This document shows, piece by piece, positions 18,850-29,536 of a DNA stretch of 64,000 nt. Under the pieces are notes generated by a model. That model was not told the origin of the DNA, searched no databases, and saw only the letters and a program-made list of their open reading frames with translations. The DNA lies in contig NZ_LT906479.1 of the NCBI RefSeq assembly GCF_900187015.1, forward strand, positions 5,084,001-5,148,000, written 5' to 3'. Position numbers and translations under genes: made by a program. Within the stretch, counting starts at the first letter, position 1, and every line of letters begins with the position of its first letter. The stretch is from Serratia ficaria (lineage in GTDB: Bacteria; Pseudomonadota; Gammaproteobacteria; Enterobacterales; Enterobacteriaceae).

Positions 18850-19932
18850 ATGATGAACGACGCGCCAGCCCCAAATTCTGCCCCATCCGTACAGCGTATT
18901 CTGATCGTAAAACTGCGCCATCATGGCGACATGCTGCTGATCACCCCGGTCATCAGCAGCCTGCGGCAAAACTACCCGCAGGCGCAGATCGATGTGCTGC
19001 TGTACCAGGAAACCCGGGAAATGCTGGCCAGCAATCCGCAGCTGACGACGATTTTCGCCATCGACCGCCAGTGGAAAAAGCAGGGCACCCGGGCGCATCT
19101 GCGCCACGAACTGGATCTGCTGCGCCGCCTCAAAGCGCAGCGTTACGACTTGGTGGTCAACCTGGCCGATCAGTGGCGCAGCGCCATCCTCACCCGCCTG
19201 ACCGGCGCGCGCATTCGGCTGGGCTTCGATTTCCCCAAACGCCGCGGTTTCGTTTGGCGTCACTGCCATACCCAATTGGTGCCGGTGAGCGATCACGCTC
19301 GGCTGCACACCGTGGAACAAAACCTGTCGCTGCTGGCCCCGCTGAATCTGCCGGCGCTCAGCCAACGGGTGACCATGAGCTACCAACCGCAGGATTGGCA
19401 GGCCGGCGAGCAGCTGCTGCGCCGGCAGGGCGTGACCGGCGACTATATCGTGGTGCAGCCCACCTCGCGCTGGTTCTTCAAATGCTGGAGCGAAGAAAAG
19501 ATGGCCGCGACGATCGGCGCGCTGCAGGCCGACGGCCACCAGCTGGTGATCACCTCCGGGCCGGACGCCCGGGAAAAAGCCATGGTGGAGCGCATTCTGG
19601 CGCTCTGCCCGCCGCAGGGCGTGACGTCGCTGGCCGGCCAGCTGACGCTGCGGCAGCTGGCCGCCCTCATCGACCATGCGAAACTGTTTATCGGCGTGGA
19701 TTCGGTGCCGATGCACATGGCCGCAGCGTTACAAACGCCGTGCATTGCGCTGTTCGGCCCTTCCAAACTGACCTTCTGGCGGCCGTGGCAGGTTATCGGC
19801 CAGGTGATTTGGGCCGGCGACTTCGGCGAGCTGCCCGATCCGGACGCCATCAATACCGGCACCGATGAACGTTATCTTGACCTTATTCCTACAGACGCGG
19901 TGATTGCAGCCGCGCGGAGCACGCTGGCATGA
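18850..19932 (+). CDS. waaQ: LPS core heptosyltransferase III (WaaQ)
   Basis: WaaQ adds the branching third L,D-heptose to heptose II. It is a 360-aa GT9 enzyme; the start MMNDAPAP has two adjacent ATG codons. ILIVKLRHHGDMLLITPVIS at about residue 17 is the characteristic WaaQ beginning, and VVQPTSRWFFKCWSEEKMA near 200 and GVDSVPMHMAAALQTPCIALFGPS near 280 are its donor-site motifs, across separate stretches. The stop overlaps wabG by four bases (ATGA), so the two are coupled. It begins the waaQ-wabG-wabH operon. I looked for the ops/JUMPStart element upstream and did not find it. Confidence 0.93.
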   Translation: MMNDAPAPNSAPSVQRILIVKLRHHGDMLLITPVISSLRQNYPQAQIDVLLYQETREMLASNPQLTTIFAIDRQWKKQGTRAHLRHELDLLRRLKAQRYDLVVNLADQWRSAILTRLTGARIRLGFDFPKRRGFVWRHCHTQLVPVSDHARLHTVEQNLSLLAPLNLPALSQRVTMSYQPQDWQAGEQLLRRQGVTGDYIVVQPTSRWFFKCWSEEKMAATIGALQADGHQLVITSGPDAREKAMVERILALCPPQGVTSLAGQLTLRQLAALIDHAKLFIGVDSVPMHMAAALQTPCIALFGPSKLTFWRPWQVIGQVIWAGDFGELPDPDAINTGTDERYLDLIPTDAVIAAARSTLA

Positions 19933-21056
19933 AAGCATTTCGTTTGGCGATCGTTCGCCAAAAATACCGCCCGGACGGCGGGGCTGAGCGTTTCGTCTCA
20001 CGCGCCCTGGAGGCGCTGGAGCAGCAGGACCTCGATCTGAACGTCATCACCCGCGAATGGCAGGGCGACGCCAATCCCAACTGGCACATTCACCTGTGCA
20101 ACCCGTTGAAACTCGGCCGCATCAGCCGCGAGCGGGGCTTCGCCGAAGCGGCCAGAGCGCTGTGGCAGAAAGAACGCTTTGACCTGGTGCAAAGCCATGA
20201 ACGCATCCCCGGCTGCGACATTTACCGCGCCGGTGACGGCGTGCATCGCCGCTGGCTGCTGCAGCGCGCGCGCCTGCTGCCGGAATGGCGACGCAAATGG
20301 CTGTTCTCCAACCGTTATCACCGCTATGTGATGTGCGCGGAGCGCGCGATGTACGCTGCGCCCGAGCTAAAGGCGGTGATCTGCAACGCCGAGATGATCA
20401 AACAGGAAATCATCGATGACTTTGGCGTGCCCGCCGATAAAATCACGGTGATCTATAACGCCATCGACAACCAAAAATTCTTGCCCGCCGATGCCGAACG
20501 ACGCCAGCGGCTGCGCGAGCAGTATCAAATCCCTCAACGGGCTCACTGCCTGATCTTTGTCGGTTCCGGTTTTGAACGCAAGGGCCTGGCCGCCGCCATT
20601 CGCGCCGTGGCGGCGACCGACAGCCACCTGCTGGTGGTCGGCAAGGATAAGGCCGAAAAACGCTACCGGGCGCTGGCGCAGACGCTGGGCTGCAGCGATC
20701 GCCTGCACTTTATGGGCGTGCAGAAACAAACGTTGCCGTTTTATCAGGCGGCGGACGCGCTGCTGCTGCCGACGCTGTACGACCCCTTTCCCAACGTGAT
20801 CCTGGAAGCGATGTCGTGCGGCCTGCCGGTGATCACCAGCACCACCTGCGGCGGGTCCGAATTTATCGTCCCTGGGCAGAACGGCTTCGTCACCGACGCC
20901 CTCGACGTTGCGGCCATCACCGAAGCGATTCGGGTGCTGCCTCGCCAGGCCATCGGCTCTGCCATGGGCGAAGCGGCCAGGCTGCGCATCATGTCGGCCA
21001 CGCCGGCGCATCTCTCCGAGCAGCTTATTTCCCTGTATAACCGATTACTGGACTAG
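19929..21056 (+). CDS. wabG: WabG galacturonic acid transferase of the LPS core
   Basis: A 375-aa GT4-family glycosyltransferase. It opens with FRLAIVRQKYRPDGGAERFV and carries the retaining-transferase E-x7-E region ILEAMSCGLPVITSTTCGG near residue 295, after FVGSGFERKGLAAAI near 205. In Klebsiella and Serratia, WabG adds alpha-GalA to heptose II, the point at which their core departs from that of E. coli. The placement between waaQ and wabH is diagnostic for this core type. It overlaps waaQ by four bases and lies two bases before wabH. Confidence 0.9.
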   Translation: MKAFRLAIVRQKYRPDGGAERFVSRALEALEQQDLDLNVITREWQGDANPNWHIHLCNPLKLGRISRERGFAEAARALWQKERFDLVQSHERIPGCDIYRAGDGVHRRWLLQRARLLPEWRRKWLFSNRYHRYVMCAERAMYAAPELKAVICNAEMIKQEIIDDFGVPADKITVIYNAIDNQKFLPADAERRQRLREQYQIPQRAHCLIFVGSGFERKGLAAAIRAVAATDSHLLVVGKDKAEKRYRALAQTLGCSDRLHFMGVQKQTLPFYQAADALLLPTLYDPFPNVILEAMSCGLPVITSTTCGGSEFIVPGQNGFVTDALDVAAITEAIRVLPRQAIGSAMGEAARLRIMSATPAHLSEQLISLYNRLLD

Positions 21057-21058
21057 CT

Positions 21059-22156
21059 ATGCGTATTCTGATGGTTATCGACGGCCTGCCTGGCGGCGGC
21101 GCGGAAAAAGTGGTGCTGACCCTGTGTCAGGGCATGCAGCAAATGGGGCATGACGTGAGCCTGGTCTCATTGCGCGACGTCTGCAAATACCCCATCCCCC
21201 AGGGGATCCACTACCGCGTGGTGGCGGATAACAGCCGAACGCCGTGGCGCAAGCTGACCGAGCTGCCGCGCCGCGCCGCCGCGCTGGATCGGGCGATCGC
21301 CGAGATGGAGCGCCAACACGGCGCCTTCGATCTGGCGTTCTCCAACCTGCACAAGACCGATCGCATCGTCAGCCGCAGCAAGCTGCTGGCCGCGGATCGC
21401 CTGTGGTTCTGCATTCACGGCATTTTGTCCACCTCCTACCTTGGCCACCGCAAGGGGCTGGATCGCTGGCTGAAGCAGCGCAAACTCGCCGCCGTCTACC
21501 AGGGGCGCAACATCGTCGCCGTTTCGCAGGCGGTCGGCGACGATCTGCAGCAAAATCTGCCCATTCGCCCACATCGCCTGGCGGTGATCAATAACCCGTT
21601 CGACATCGCCGCCATCCAGCGGCAGGCGGCGGAGCCTTGCGAACTGGCGGGTCAGGATTATCTGGTGCACGTCGGCCGCTTCCACCCGCACAAACGGCAC
21701 GATCGCCTGCTGAGAGCCTACGCGCAATCCGGCATTCAGGCGCCGCTGGCGCTGATTGGCGCCGGCAGCGAAGCCGGCATCGCCGCAGCCAAACGGCTGG
21801 CGGCAGAGTTGGGCATTGCGGAGCGCGTGCGGTTCCTCGGTTTCCAGGCCAATCCCTATCCGTTTATTCGCCATGCGTCTTTGTTGGTGCTCAGCTCCGA
21901 CAGCGAAGGCTTCGGCAACGTGCTGGTCGAGGCTTTGCTGTGCGGCACGCCGGTGGTCAGCACCCGTTGTCCGGGGGGGCCGGCGGAGATCCTGGAGAAG
22001 GCCGGCATGGCCCACGCGCTGGCGGAATTAAATGCGGATTCGCTGGCGGATAAAATGGCGCAAATTTATGCCGACCCACCGGAAATCAATCATCGGCAGT
22101 TGCTGAGCTACGGCCTTGAGCCTATTTGCCGGCAATATCTGGCGCTAAAGAAATGA
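21059..22156 (+). CDS. wabH: WabH N-acetylglucosamine transferase of the LPS core
   Basis: A 365-aa GT4 enzyme starting MRILMVIDGLPGGGAEKVVL. Donor-site motifs are YLVHVGRFHPHKRHDRLLRA near residue 200 and SEGFGNVLVEALLCGTPVVS near 280. In Klebsiella, WabH transfers GlcNAc to the core GalA, and WabN then deacetylates it to GlcN; both partners are present here. It is the last gene of waaQ-wabG-wabH and ends in a strong terminator. Confidence 0.9.
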   Translation: MRILMVIDGLPGGGAEKVVLTLCQGMQQMGHDVSLVSLRDVCKYPIPQGIHYRVVADNSRTPWRKLTELPRRAAALDRAIAEMERQHGAFDLAFSNLHKTDRIVSRSKLLAADRLWFCIHGILSTSYLGHRKGLDRWLKQRKLAAVYQGRNIVAVSQAVGDDLQQNLPIRPHRLAVINNPFDIAAIQRQAAEPCELAGQDYLVHVGRFHPHKRHDRLLRAYAQSGIQAPLALIGAGSEAGIAAAKRLAAELGIAERVRFLGFQANPYPFIRHASLLVLSSDSEGFGNVLVEALLCGTPVVSTRCPGGPAEILEKAGMAHALAELNADSLADKMAQIYADPPEINHRQLLSYGLEPICRQYLALKK

Positions 22157-22187
22157 AATAAGGCAGGGACCGCCCTGCCTTATTTTT
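22157..22187. terminator. Terminator after wabH
   Basis: A perfect 12-bp stem (AATAAGGCAGGG / CCCTGCCTTATT) with an ACCG loop runs into TTT. It separates wabH from the convergent GT9 gene and starts directly after the wabH stop. Confidence 0.92.
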
Positions 22188-22190
22188 CAA

Positions 22191-23204
22191 TCAATCGAAA
22201 TCTTGCATTTTCTGCCAAACTTCATCGATGGATACGTCGACACAGTCGCCCGACTCGCTTTGCAAAATATGATATCGCCCCGACCACGGATGCCAGGCAT
22301 CTTTATTCGTGTCGCCGAAGAACACCACCATATCCTTATTCAGCGCCGCGGCCAGATGCATCTGCCCGCCGTCGCTGCACAGCACCTTGTCGCATAAATC
22401 GAAACCGGCCAGCAGTTCGCGCACCGATGCCGTCGGGTACAGCGCTACGCGCGCGTTTCGGCATTGCGCCAACAGCTGTTCCGCACGCCGTTGGTCGCCG
22501 ATATCATCCGGCGCCAGCGTGCCCTGCGGCGACCAGAAAATCAGCACGCCGGTATCGGGATCGGCAACCAAGCGATTGATAATTTCCGCATAACGCTCAA
22601 TCGGCCAGCGTCTTTTCGGACTGCGGCTGCTGATATGCACTGCGCATACCCGGCTGACCGGCGGCAACAGCTTTTGCAGACGCTGCTCCGCCTGCTGCCG
22701 CTCTTCCGGCGTCAGAAATACCCGCACCGGCGGAATCGGGATCGGCCGGTCGGTAATGGCCGAGAGATAGCTGTAGGTGCGCTCAACCTGATGCTTGCCG
22801 CTGAAATCCTCTCTGCGGAAAGGCTGATGAATTTCAGCAGTGCCCAGATCGGCGCCGATGATATGGCGGGCGCCGGCCATTTTGGCCAGCCGCAGGCTGT
22901 ATTTGCAAGGCACCGGGTTAGCCAGGATCACCGCATCAAACTTTATTTTTCTCAGCCGAAGAAAAATCATCAGCCGTTCAAAATAAACGCCTAACGTGGT
23001 TTCATTTTTCGCCTTGTGCTTGGCCTTCTTATAAACGAAAACCTTCTCAAGGTGCGGGTTGTTTTTAACGACATCCTGACTGACTTTATTGATCAAAAGA
23101 TAAAGCTTGGCATCCGGATAGGCAATTTTCACCCCCTCGATCAGGGGCGTTGTACAAACAAGATCGCCGATGTTATCGCGGCGGATAATTAAAATATTCT
23201 TCAT
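22191..23204 (-). CDS. Second extra GT9 family glycosyltransferase (candidate core heptosyltransferase)
   Basis: Starting at ATG 23204 (MKNILIIRRDNIGDLVCTTP) gives 337 aa; 20 upstream codons to 23264 are open but not family-like. The GT9 signatures are the N-terminal RRDNIGDLVCT, the central AVHISSRSPKRRWPIERYAE near residue 190 and CSDGGQMHLAAALNKDMVVFFGD near 290. It is distinct from WaaF, WaaC and WaaQ. It is a lone leftward gene wedged between wabH and waaA, with A/T-richer codon choice in its first third (many AAA and AAG lysines). I infer that, with the GT9 protein at 16590-17681, it adds the additional outer-core heptoses reported for S. marcescens; the order of action is unknown. Confidence 0.8.
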   Translation of the reverse strand: MKNILIIRRDNIGDLVCTTPLIEGVKIAYPDAKLYLLINKVSQDVVKNNPHLEKVFVYKKAKHKAKNETTLGVYFERLMIFLRLRKIKFDAVILANPVPCKYSLRLAKMAGARHIIGADLGTAEIHQPFRREDFSGKHQVERTYSYLSAITDRPIPIPPVRVFLTPEERQQAEQRLQKLLPPVSRVCAVHISSRSPKRRWPIERYAEIINRLVADPDTGVLIFWSPQGTLAPDDIGDQRRAEQLLAQCRNARVALYPTASVRELLAGFDLCDKVLCSDGGQMHLAAALNKDMVVFFGDTNKDAWHPWSGRYHILQSESGDCVDVSIDEVWQKMQDFD

Positions 23205-23329
23205 TCCAAGCCTGTCAGCGAAATCACTCGCCCGTTGTCTGAAACTGACACCCAAGGTTACCAAATTAGCGCCTTTCCCTTCCAGTTATGGTACTATTCT
23301 GAATAACCCATATAAATGAAATTGATAGA

Positions 23330-24607
23330 ATGTTGCTGCGTTTATATCAGGTACTACTCTACCTCATCCAACCCCTGATCTGGCTCCGCCTGCTGCTGCG
23401 CAGCCGCAAAGCTCCAGCCTACCGTAAACGCTGGGCAGAGCGCTATGGCTTCTGCGCCGGCAAAGTGGTGCCAGGCGGCATCATGCTGCATTCCGTCTCC
23501 GTCGGCGAAACGCTGGCCGCCATCCCGCTGGTGCGGGCGCTGCGCCACCGCTACCCCTATTTACCGATAACTGTGACCACGATGACCCCGACTGGTTCAG
23601 AGCGCGTGCAGTCCGCCTTCGGTAAAGACGTACATCATGTCTATCTGCCTTACGACCTGCCCGGCGCCATGAATCGCTTTCTGAACCAGGTGAATCCCAA
23701 GCTGGTGATCATCATGGAAACCGAGCTGTGGCCAAACCTGATCAACGCGCTGCACCAGCGCCAAATTCCGCTGGTGATCGCCAACGCGCGCCTTTCCGCC
23801 CGTTCGGCCGCCGGCTATAAAAAAATAGGCGGTTTTGTCCGCGACATGCTGCGCCGCATTACGCTGATCGCCGCCCAAAATCAGGAAGACGGCGATCGCT
23901 TCGTTGAACTCGGCCTGAAGCGCTCACAGCTGACCGTGACCGGCAGCCTGAAGTTCGATATCTCCGTCACGCCGGAACTGGCTGCCCGCGCCGTCACCCT
24001 GCGTCGCCAATGGGCGCCGCGCCGCCCGGTATGGATCGCCACCAGCACCCATGAAGGCGAAGAAAGCATTCTGTTGGCGGCGCACCGCAAACTGCTGGAA
24101 AAACACCCTGACCTGTTGCTGATTCTGGTGCCGCGCCATCCGGAGCGCTTCCCTACCGCCAAAGATCTGGTGCAGAAAGCCGGCTTCAGCTACACCCTGC
24201 GCAGCAGCGGCGAAATTCCTTCCGGCAGCACCCAGGTGGTGATCGGCGACACCATGGGCGAGCTGATGCTGCTGTACGGCATAGCCGATCTGGCCTTTGT
24301 CGGCGGCAGCCTGGTCGAACGCGGCGGGCATAACCCGCTGGAGGCCGCCGCTCACGCCATCCCGGTGCTGATGGGCCCGCATACCTTCAACTTCAAGGAT
24401 ATCTGCGCCAAGCTGTCGCAGGCCGAAGGGCTGATCACCGTGACCGACGTAGATTCGTTGGTGAAAGAAGTGGAAACCCTGCTGACCGACGAAGACTACC
24501 GCCGTTACTATGGCCGCCATGCGGTGGAAGTGCTGTATCAAAATCAGGGAGCGCTGCAGCGCCTGCTGCAGCTGCTGGAACCGCATCTGCCGCCCCGGAG
24601 CCACTGA
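23330..24607 (+). CDS. waaA: Kdo transferase WaaA (KdtA)
   Basis: WaaA transfers the Kdo residues to lipid IVA from CMP-Kdo, an essential step, at the inner membrane. It is 425 aa, the E. coli length. The N-terminal hydrophobic membrane-anchoring segment MLLRLYQVLLYLIQPLIWLR leads into the GT30 domain with GGIMLHSVSVGETLAAIPLV near residue 50. FVGGSLVERGGHNPLEAAAH is near residue 325. It is followed without a gap by waaE (TGA then ATG) and is divergent from the GT9 gene on its left. Confidence 0.96.
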   Translation: MLLRLYQVLLYLIQPLIWLRLLLRSRKAPAYRKRWAERYGFCAGKVVPGGIMLHSVSVGETLAAIPLVRALRHRYPYLPITVTTMTPTGSERVQSAFGKDVHHVYLPYDLPGAMNRFLNQVNPKLVIIMETELWPNLINALHQRQIPLVIANARLSARSAAGYKKIGGFVRDMLRRITLIAAQNQEDGDRFVELGLKRSQLTVTGSLKFDISVTPELAARAVTLRRQWAPRRPVWIATSTHEGEESILLAAHRKLLEKHPDLLLILVPRHPERFPTAKDLVQKAGFSYTLRSSGEIPSGSTQVVIGDTMGELMLLYGIADLAFVGGSLVERGGHNPLEAAAHAIPVLMGPHTFNFKDICAKLSQAEGLITVTDVDSLVKEVETLLTDEDYRRYYGRHAVEVLYQNQGALQRLLQLLEPHLPPRSH

Positions 24608-25381
24608 ATGAGCGACCGCAAACGCCTGTCGGTGGTGATGATCGCCAAGAACGAAGCCGGGCTGCTGCCGGATTGCCTGCGCTCGGTCGACTGGGCGGAT
24701 GAGATAGTGGTGCTGGATTCCGGCAGCCAGGACGACAGCGTCGCCATCGCCGAAAGCATGGGCGCGAAAGTCTTTAGCCATACCGACTGGCAAGGCTTCG
24801 GCAAGCAGCGTCAGCTGGCGCAAAACCATGCCAGCCACGACTATATTCTGATGATCGACGCCGACGAGCGCGTGACCCCCGAGCTGCGCCAATCCATTGA
24901 ACGGGTGCTGGCCGCGCCGGACGACGAAGCCGTTTACAGCTGCGCGCGCCGCAACCTGTTCCTCGGCCGCTTTATGCGCCACAGCGGCTGGTATCCGGAT
25001 CGGGTCAACCGGCTGTACGCCAACCGTCGTTACCGCTACAACGACGATCTGGTGCATGAATCGCTCAATATCGGCAGCGCCAAAGTGATCCCGCTCAGCG
25101 GCGATCTGTTGCATCTGACCTGCCGCGATTTTTTCGCCTTCCAGCGCAAGCAGCTGCGCTATGCCGAAGAGTGGGCCAATCAGCGCCATCAGGCTGGAAA
25201 ACGCTGCGGCTATCTGTCGATCCTGACCCACGCCCTTGGCGCCTTCTGCAAAACCTGGCTGCTGCGCGCCGGCTTCCTCGACGGTAAACAGGGGTTGCTG
25301 TTAGCGGTGGTCAACGCGCAATATACCTTCAATAAATATGCCGCATTATGGGCATTGGGCCGCAACTACTCAGAGAAGTGA
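24608..25381 (+). CDS. waaE: WaaE beta-1,4-glucosyltransferase of the LPS inner core
   Basis: A 257-aa GT2-family enzyme (formerly KdtX). Motifs are [20 protein letters not shown] at residues 6-25, the DxD-containing [14 protein letters not shown] near residue 80, and [16 protein letters not shown] near 115. In Klebsiella and Serratia it adds beta-glucose to heptose I. It begins at the base after the waaA stop and is three bases before coaD, giving the conserved waaA-waaE-coaD order. Confidence 0.94.
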   Translation: MSDRKRLSVVMIAKNEAGLLPDCLRSVDWADEIVVLDSGSQDDSVAIAESMGAKVFSHTDWQGFGKQRQLAQNHASHDYILMIDADERVTPELRQSIERVLAAPDDEAVYSCARRNLFLGRFMRHSGWYPDRVNRLYANRRYRYNDDLVHESLNIGSAKVIPLSGDLLHLTCRDFFAFQRKQLRYAEEWANQRHQAGKRCGYLSILTHALGAFCKTWLLRAGFLDGKQGLLLAVVNAQYTFNKYAALWALGRNYSEK

Positions 25382-25870
<489 letters not shown>

Positions 25871-25875
25871 TCAGT

Positions 25876-26691
25876 TCAACGCTGGCAGCGCCGGCAGAAG
25901 AAGGTGCTGCGCTGCCCGTGCTTGGCGGACTCTATCGGCGTGCCGCAGGTGCGGCAGGGTTCGCCGGCCCGCCCATACACCTGCAGTTCCTGCGCGAAGT
26001 ATCCCGGCTTGCCGTCCGACTGCAGGAAGTCGCGCAGCGTGGTCCCGCCTTGCTCAATGGAGCGCAGCAGCACCGCCTTGATGGTTTCCGCCAACAGCGC
26101 CGCTTCCGCCTTGCTTAACGATCCCGCCTGACGATCGGGCAGGATCCCGGCGGTAAACAGCGATTCGCTGGCGTAAATATTGCCGACCCCCACCACCAGC
26201 TTGTTATCCATCAGCCAGGGTTTGATCAGGGTGCGCTTGTTGCGGGATTTTTCATACAGGTAGTCGCCGTCGAACGCCTCGCTCAGCGGCTCCGGCCCAA
26301 GGTGCGCCAGCACGTTGCTGGCCGCCAGGTCCTCACACCACAGCCAGGCGCCGAAACGGCGCGGATCGGTATAGCGCAGGATCATGCCGTTACTGATCAC
26401 CAGATCGACGTGGTCGTGCTTGCCGGCCTCATCTTCGTTTTCCTCTCGCAGCATGCGCAGGCTGCCGGACATGCCGAGGTGGACGATGATCCAGCCGCGC
26501 TGCAGCTCGATCAGCAGGTATTTCGCCCGGCGCTGCACGCTGAGCACCGGCTGGTCGCTCAGCGTCAGGATCTGCTCGGAAACCGGCCAGCGCAGGCGTG
26601 CGTTGCGCACCACCGCGTACTGGATGCTGTGGCCGACAAGATAAGGTTCAATACCGCGTCGGCTGGTTTCAACCTCTGGTAATTCAGGCAT
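25876..26691 (-). CDS. mutM: Formamidopyrimidine-DNA glycosylase MutM (Fpg)
   Basis: MutM is a bifunctional glycosylase/AP lyase that removes 8-oxoguanine and ring-opened purines. It is 271 aa; E. coli has 269. The catalytic N-terminus [18 protein letters not shown] keeps Pro2 and Glu3. The helix-two-turn-helix DNA-binding region includes [15 protein letters not shown] near residue 163, and a four-cysteine zinc finger (CRTCG ... FFCRRCQR) ends the protein. In E. coli mutM follows rpmBG; here a terminator lies between rpmG and mutM. Confidence 0.97.
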   Translation of the reverse strand: MPELPEVETSRRGIEPYLVGHSIQYAVVRNARLRWPVSEQILTLSDQPVLSVQRRAKYLLIELQRGWIIVHLGMSGSLRMLREENEDEAGKHDHVDLVISNGMILRYTDPRRFGAWLWCEDLAASNVLAHLGPEPLSEAFDGDYLYEKSRNKRTLIKPWLMDNKLVVGVGNIYASESLFTAGILPDRQAGSLSKAEAALLAETIKAVLLRSIEQGGTTLRDFLQSDGKPGYFAQELQVYGRAGEPCRTCGTPIESAKHGQRSTFFCRRCQR

Positions 26692-26730
26692 CTGGCGCTC
26701 CTCCCGGTCTTTTCCTACCCTTTATAAAAC

Positions 26731-26757
26731 AAAAAACCCGGCCGAGGCCGGGTTTTT
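26731..26757 (-). terminator. Terminator of the rpmB-rpmG operon
   Basis: AACCCGGCC and GGCCGGGTT form a GC-rich stem with a two-base minimal loop, flanked by A-runs on the left (T-tract on the minus strand) and Ts on the right. It lies between rpmG and mutM, both leftward. Confidence 0.85.
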
Positions 26758-26773
26758 CATTAATCCACTAAAA

Positions 26774-27210
<437 letters not shown>

Positions 27211-27255
27211 TCAGCTCGAGCTTCGTATAGGGTATGGCCGCCTCGTCAGGCTTTT

Positions 27256-27347
27256 AGAGCCCATCTCAGCAAACTTCATACTGAGGAGACTCTCGTCATC
27301 AGGTCAGAAACCACACATCAGGTCAGAAACCTGCTGAGATAGGCTCT
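27256..27347 (-). repeat. Inverted repeat enclosing tandem repeats in the rpmB leader
   Basis: Arms 27256-27271 (AGAGCCCATCTCAGCA) and 27332-27347 (TGCTGAGATAGGCTCT) are complementary at 15 of 16 positions. Between them, the 16-base sequence CATCAGGTCAGAAACC occurs twice (27297-27312 and 27316-27331) with a 19-base period. The whole unit is transcribed upstream of rpmB. It could be a regulatory leader fold or a small MITE-like insertion; I cannot identify the family. Confidence 0.8.
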
Positions 27348-27379
27348 TGCGCCAAACCCAAGATTCTCAAAGGTGGCGT

Positions 27380-27408
27380 AGTATACGCTCTGAAGCGTAA
27401 GTGCTCAA
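27380..27408 (-). promoter_or_regulatory. Sigma-70 promoter of rpmB-rpmG
   Basis: On the minus strand TTGAGC (27408-27403) and TATACT (27385-27380) are separated by exactly 17 bases. This predicts a start near 27373 and a leader of about 185 bases. Confidence 0.8.
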
Positions 27409-27452
27409 GTCCCGAACAGCTAAAGATCCCACAAGGATCGCGAAAAAATCGC

Positions 27453-28136
27453 TTAAAGCCATCCGCGCTCGGCAAAAGAGACGCATTCACCCCGACCGAT
27501 CACCAAATGATCAAGCACTCGGATCTCCAATAACTGGCAGGCATTAACCACTTGCTCGGTTATCAAACGGTCGGCGTGACTGGGTTCAGCCTTACCCGAG
27601 GGGTGATTATGCGCCAGAATGATGGCGGCTGCATTAGCCTTCAACGCTGCGCGCACAATTTCTCTCGGGTAGACGACGACGCTGCTGATGGTACCAGCAA
27701 ACATCTCCTGATGGCGAATAACCCGGTGCTGATTGTCTAAAAACAGTACCAAAAACACCTCGCGCTCATGGTTCGCCAGCAAACTCTGCAGGTAATGCTG
27801 GGTGATGCGCGGGTTGAGCATGGCGTTTTCCTGTGCCAGATGGCTGGAAAAAAAGCGGAACGCCAGCTCTGAAATCGCCTGCAGCTGCGCGTAGCTGGCG
27901 TTCCCCAAACCTTTCTGGCTGCAAAATAGCTGATGGTCGGCCGACATCAGGTGATACAGCGAACCGAATTGGCGCAGCAGCTGCTCCGCCAACTGCATCA
28001 CGTGCAGACCCGGCAGCCCGGTGCGCAGAAACAGGGCCAGCAGCTCCGCATCGGACAGCGCCGCCGCGCCATGACTCAACAGTTTTTCCCGCGGCGCCAA
28101 CGCGCCTGGCCACAATGCGATCGCCTGATTGCTCAT
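27453..28136 (-). CDS. radC: RadC-family JAB-domain protein (YicR)
   Basis: A RadC/YicR family protein of about 227 aa when started at the second of two adjacent ATGs (28136), with GGGAGGA upstream. The frame extends to 28223, but that part is not conserved. The N-terminal helix-hairpin-helix-like region contains [17 protein letters not shown]. The C-terminal JAB/MPN metalloprotease-like motif is [17 protein letters not shown] near residue 170, with the HxHx-S-D pattern intact. The tail [13 protein letters not shown] is typical. The old radC repair phenotype was not due to this gene in E. coli, and the function is unsettled. It is divergent from coaBC. Confidence 0.93.
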   Translation of the reverse strand: MSNQAIALWPGALAPREKLLSHGAAALSDAELLALFLRTGLPGLHVMQLAEQLLRQFGSLYHLMSADHQLFCSQKGLGNASYAQLQAISELAFRFFSSHLAQENAMLNPRITQHYLQSLLANHEREVFLVLFLDNQHRVIRHQEMFAGTISSVVVYPREIVRAALKANAAAIILAHNHPSGKAEPSHADRLITEQVVNACQLLEIRVLDHLVIGRGECVSFAERGWL

Positions 28137-28318
28137 CATGCTCCTCCCTGAAAGCGTCACAGCATGCCATGCGCCGGTTGGGGCCTCGACAGGTGATTGA
28201 TAACATTGCGAAGTGCTGCGCAAAGTGCGATGTAACGGGCTGCAGATACTGCGGAATCGCTCACCTGTCCGGCGGTTATGCTAAAATGGCGCATCTTTCG
28301 GCTTTCAATCGGACAATC

Positions 28319-29536
28319 ATGATGACGGGACTTTCCGGCAAACATATTGTGCTTGGCATCAGCGGCGGCATCGCCGCCTACAAATGCCCAGAGCTGGTGC
28401 GCCGCCTGCGAGACAGGGGCGCGGAGGTGCGTGTGGTAATGACCGGCGCGGCCAAGGCGTTCATCACGCCGCTGACGCTGCAGGCCGTTTCCGGCCACCC
28501 GGTCGCCGACGATCTGCTGGATCCCGCCGCCGAAGCCGCCATGGGCCATATCGAGCTCGGCAAATGGGCGGATCTGGTGATTCTGGCCCCGGCGACCGCC
28601 GATCTGCTGGCGCGCGTCGCCGCCGGCATGGCCAACGATCTGCTGACCACCGTCTGCCTGGCCACCGACGCGCCCATCGCGGCCGCGCCGGCCATGAACC
28701 AGCAGATGTATCGCGCCGCCGCAACCCAGGCCAACCTGCAAACGCTGCAGGCACGCGGCATGCTGCTCTGGGGGCCGGACAGCGGCAGCCAGGCCTGCGG
28801 CGACGTCGGCCCGGGGCGCATGCTGGACCCGCTGGACATCGTCGAGCTGGCGAACGGCCATTTTTCCACACCGCAGGATCTGCAACATTTGCAGGTTATG
28901 ATCACCGCCGGCCCCACGCGTGAAGCGCTGGATCCGGTGCGTTACATCAGCAACCACAGCTCCGGCAAGATGGGCTTCGCCATCGCACGCGCCGCCGCCG
29001 CCCGCGGCGCACAGGTCACGTTGATCGCCGGGCCGGTCAACCTGCCGACGCCGCCTTGGGTCACCCGCGTGAACGTCACCAGCGCGCTGGAGATGGAGCA
29101 GGCGGTGCAACAGCGCGCCGCTCAGCAGAATATTTTCATTTCCTGCGCCGCCGTCGCCGATTATCGCCCCGAACAGATCGCCGATGAAAAAATTAAAAAA
29201 CAGGGTGATGAGATCGTCCTCAAGATGGTAAAAAACCCCGACATCGTCGCCGGCGTGGCGGCCATGGCTAAAAATCGACCGTTTGTCGTGGGGTTTGCCG
29301 CCGAAACCCAGAATGTGGAAGAATACGCGCGGCAAAAACTGGCGCGTAAGAAGCTGGATCTAATTTGCGCTAATGATGTATCGCTTGCAGAGCATGGGTT
29401 CAACAGTGACACCAATGCGCTGCACCTTTTTTGGCAGGATGGAGAAAAGCGCCTGGCGCTGAGCGACAAGGCACTCCTTGGCCAACGTTTAATAGACGAG
29501 ATAGTCAGCCGTTATGATGAAAAAAATCGACGTTAA
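28319..29536 (+). CDS. coaBC: Bifunctional phosphopantothenoylcysteine decarboxylase / synthetase CoaBC
   Basis: CoaBC (Dfp) ligates cysteine to 4'-phosphopantothenate and then decarboxylates the product, giving 4'-phosphopantetheine for CoA synthesis. Starting at ATG 28319 gives 405 aa (a second ATG at 28322 is equally usable). The FMN-binding CoaC domain (residues 1-190) shows [29 protein letters not shown] and PAMNQQMY. The CoaB domain shows [27 protein letters not shown] and [11 protein letters not shown]. The frame is open far upstream, but that sequence is antisense to radC. Its end overlaps dut by about 20 bases. Confidence 0.97.
   Translation: MMTGLSGKHIVLGISGGIAAYKCPELVRRLRDRGAEVRVVMTGAAKAFITPLTLQAVSGHPVADDLLDPAAEAAMGHIELGKWADLVILAPATADLLARVAAGMANDLLTTVCLATDAPIAAAPAMNQQMYRAAATQANLQTLQARGMLLWGPDSGSQACGDVGPGRMLDPLDIVELANGHFSTPQDLQHLQVMITAGPTREALDPVRYISNHSSGKMGFAIARAAAARGAQVTLIAGPVNLPTPPWVTRVNVTSALEMEQAVQQRAAQQNIFISCAAVADYRPEQIADEKIKKQGDEIVLKMVKNPDIVAGVAAMAKNRPFVVGFAAETQNVEEYARQKLARKKLDLICANDVSLAEHGFNSDTNALHLFWQDGEKRLALSDKALLGQRLIDEIVSRYDEKNRR

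Noticed and set aside
27297..27331. A minimal CRISPR array in the rpmB leader
   Set aside because: Only two 16-base repeats with a 3-base spacer, and no cas genes anywhere in the window.
27833..28318. A 160-residue N-terminal extension of CoaBC
   Set aside because: It is antisense to radC and crosses its promoter; homologues start near 28319.
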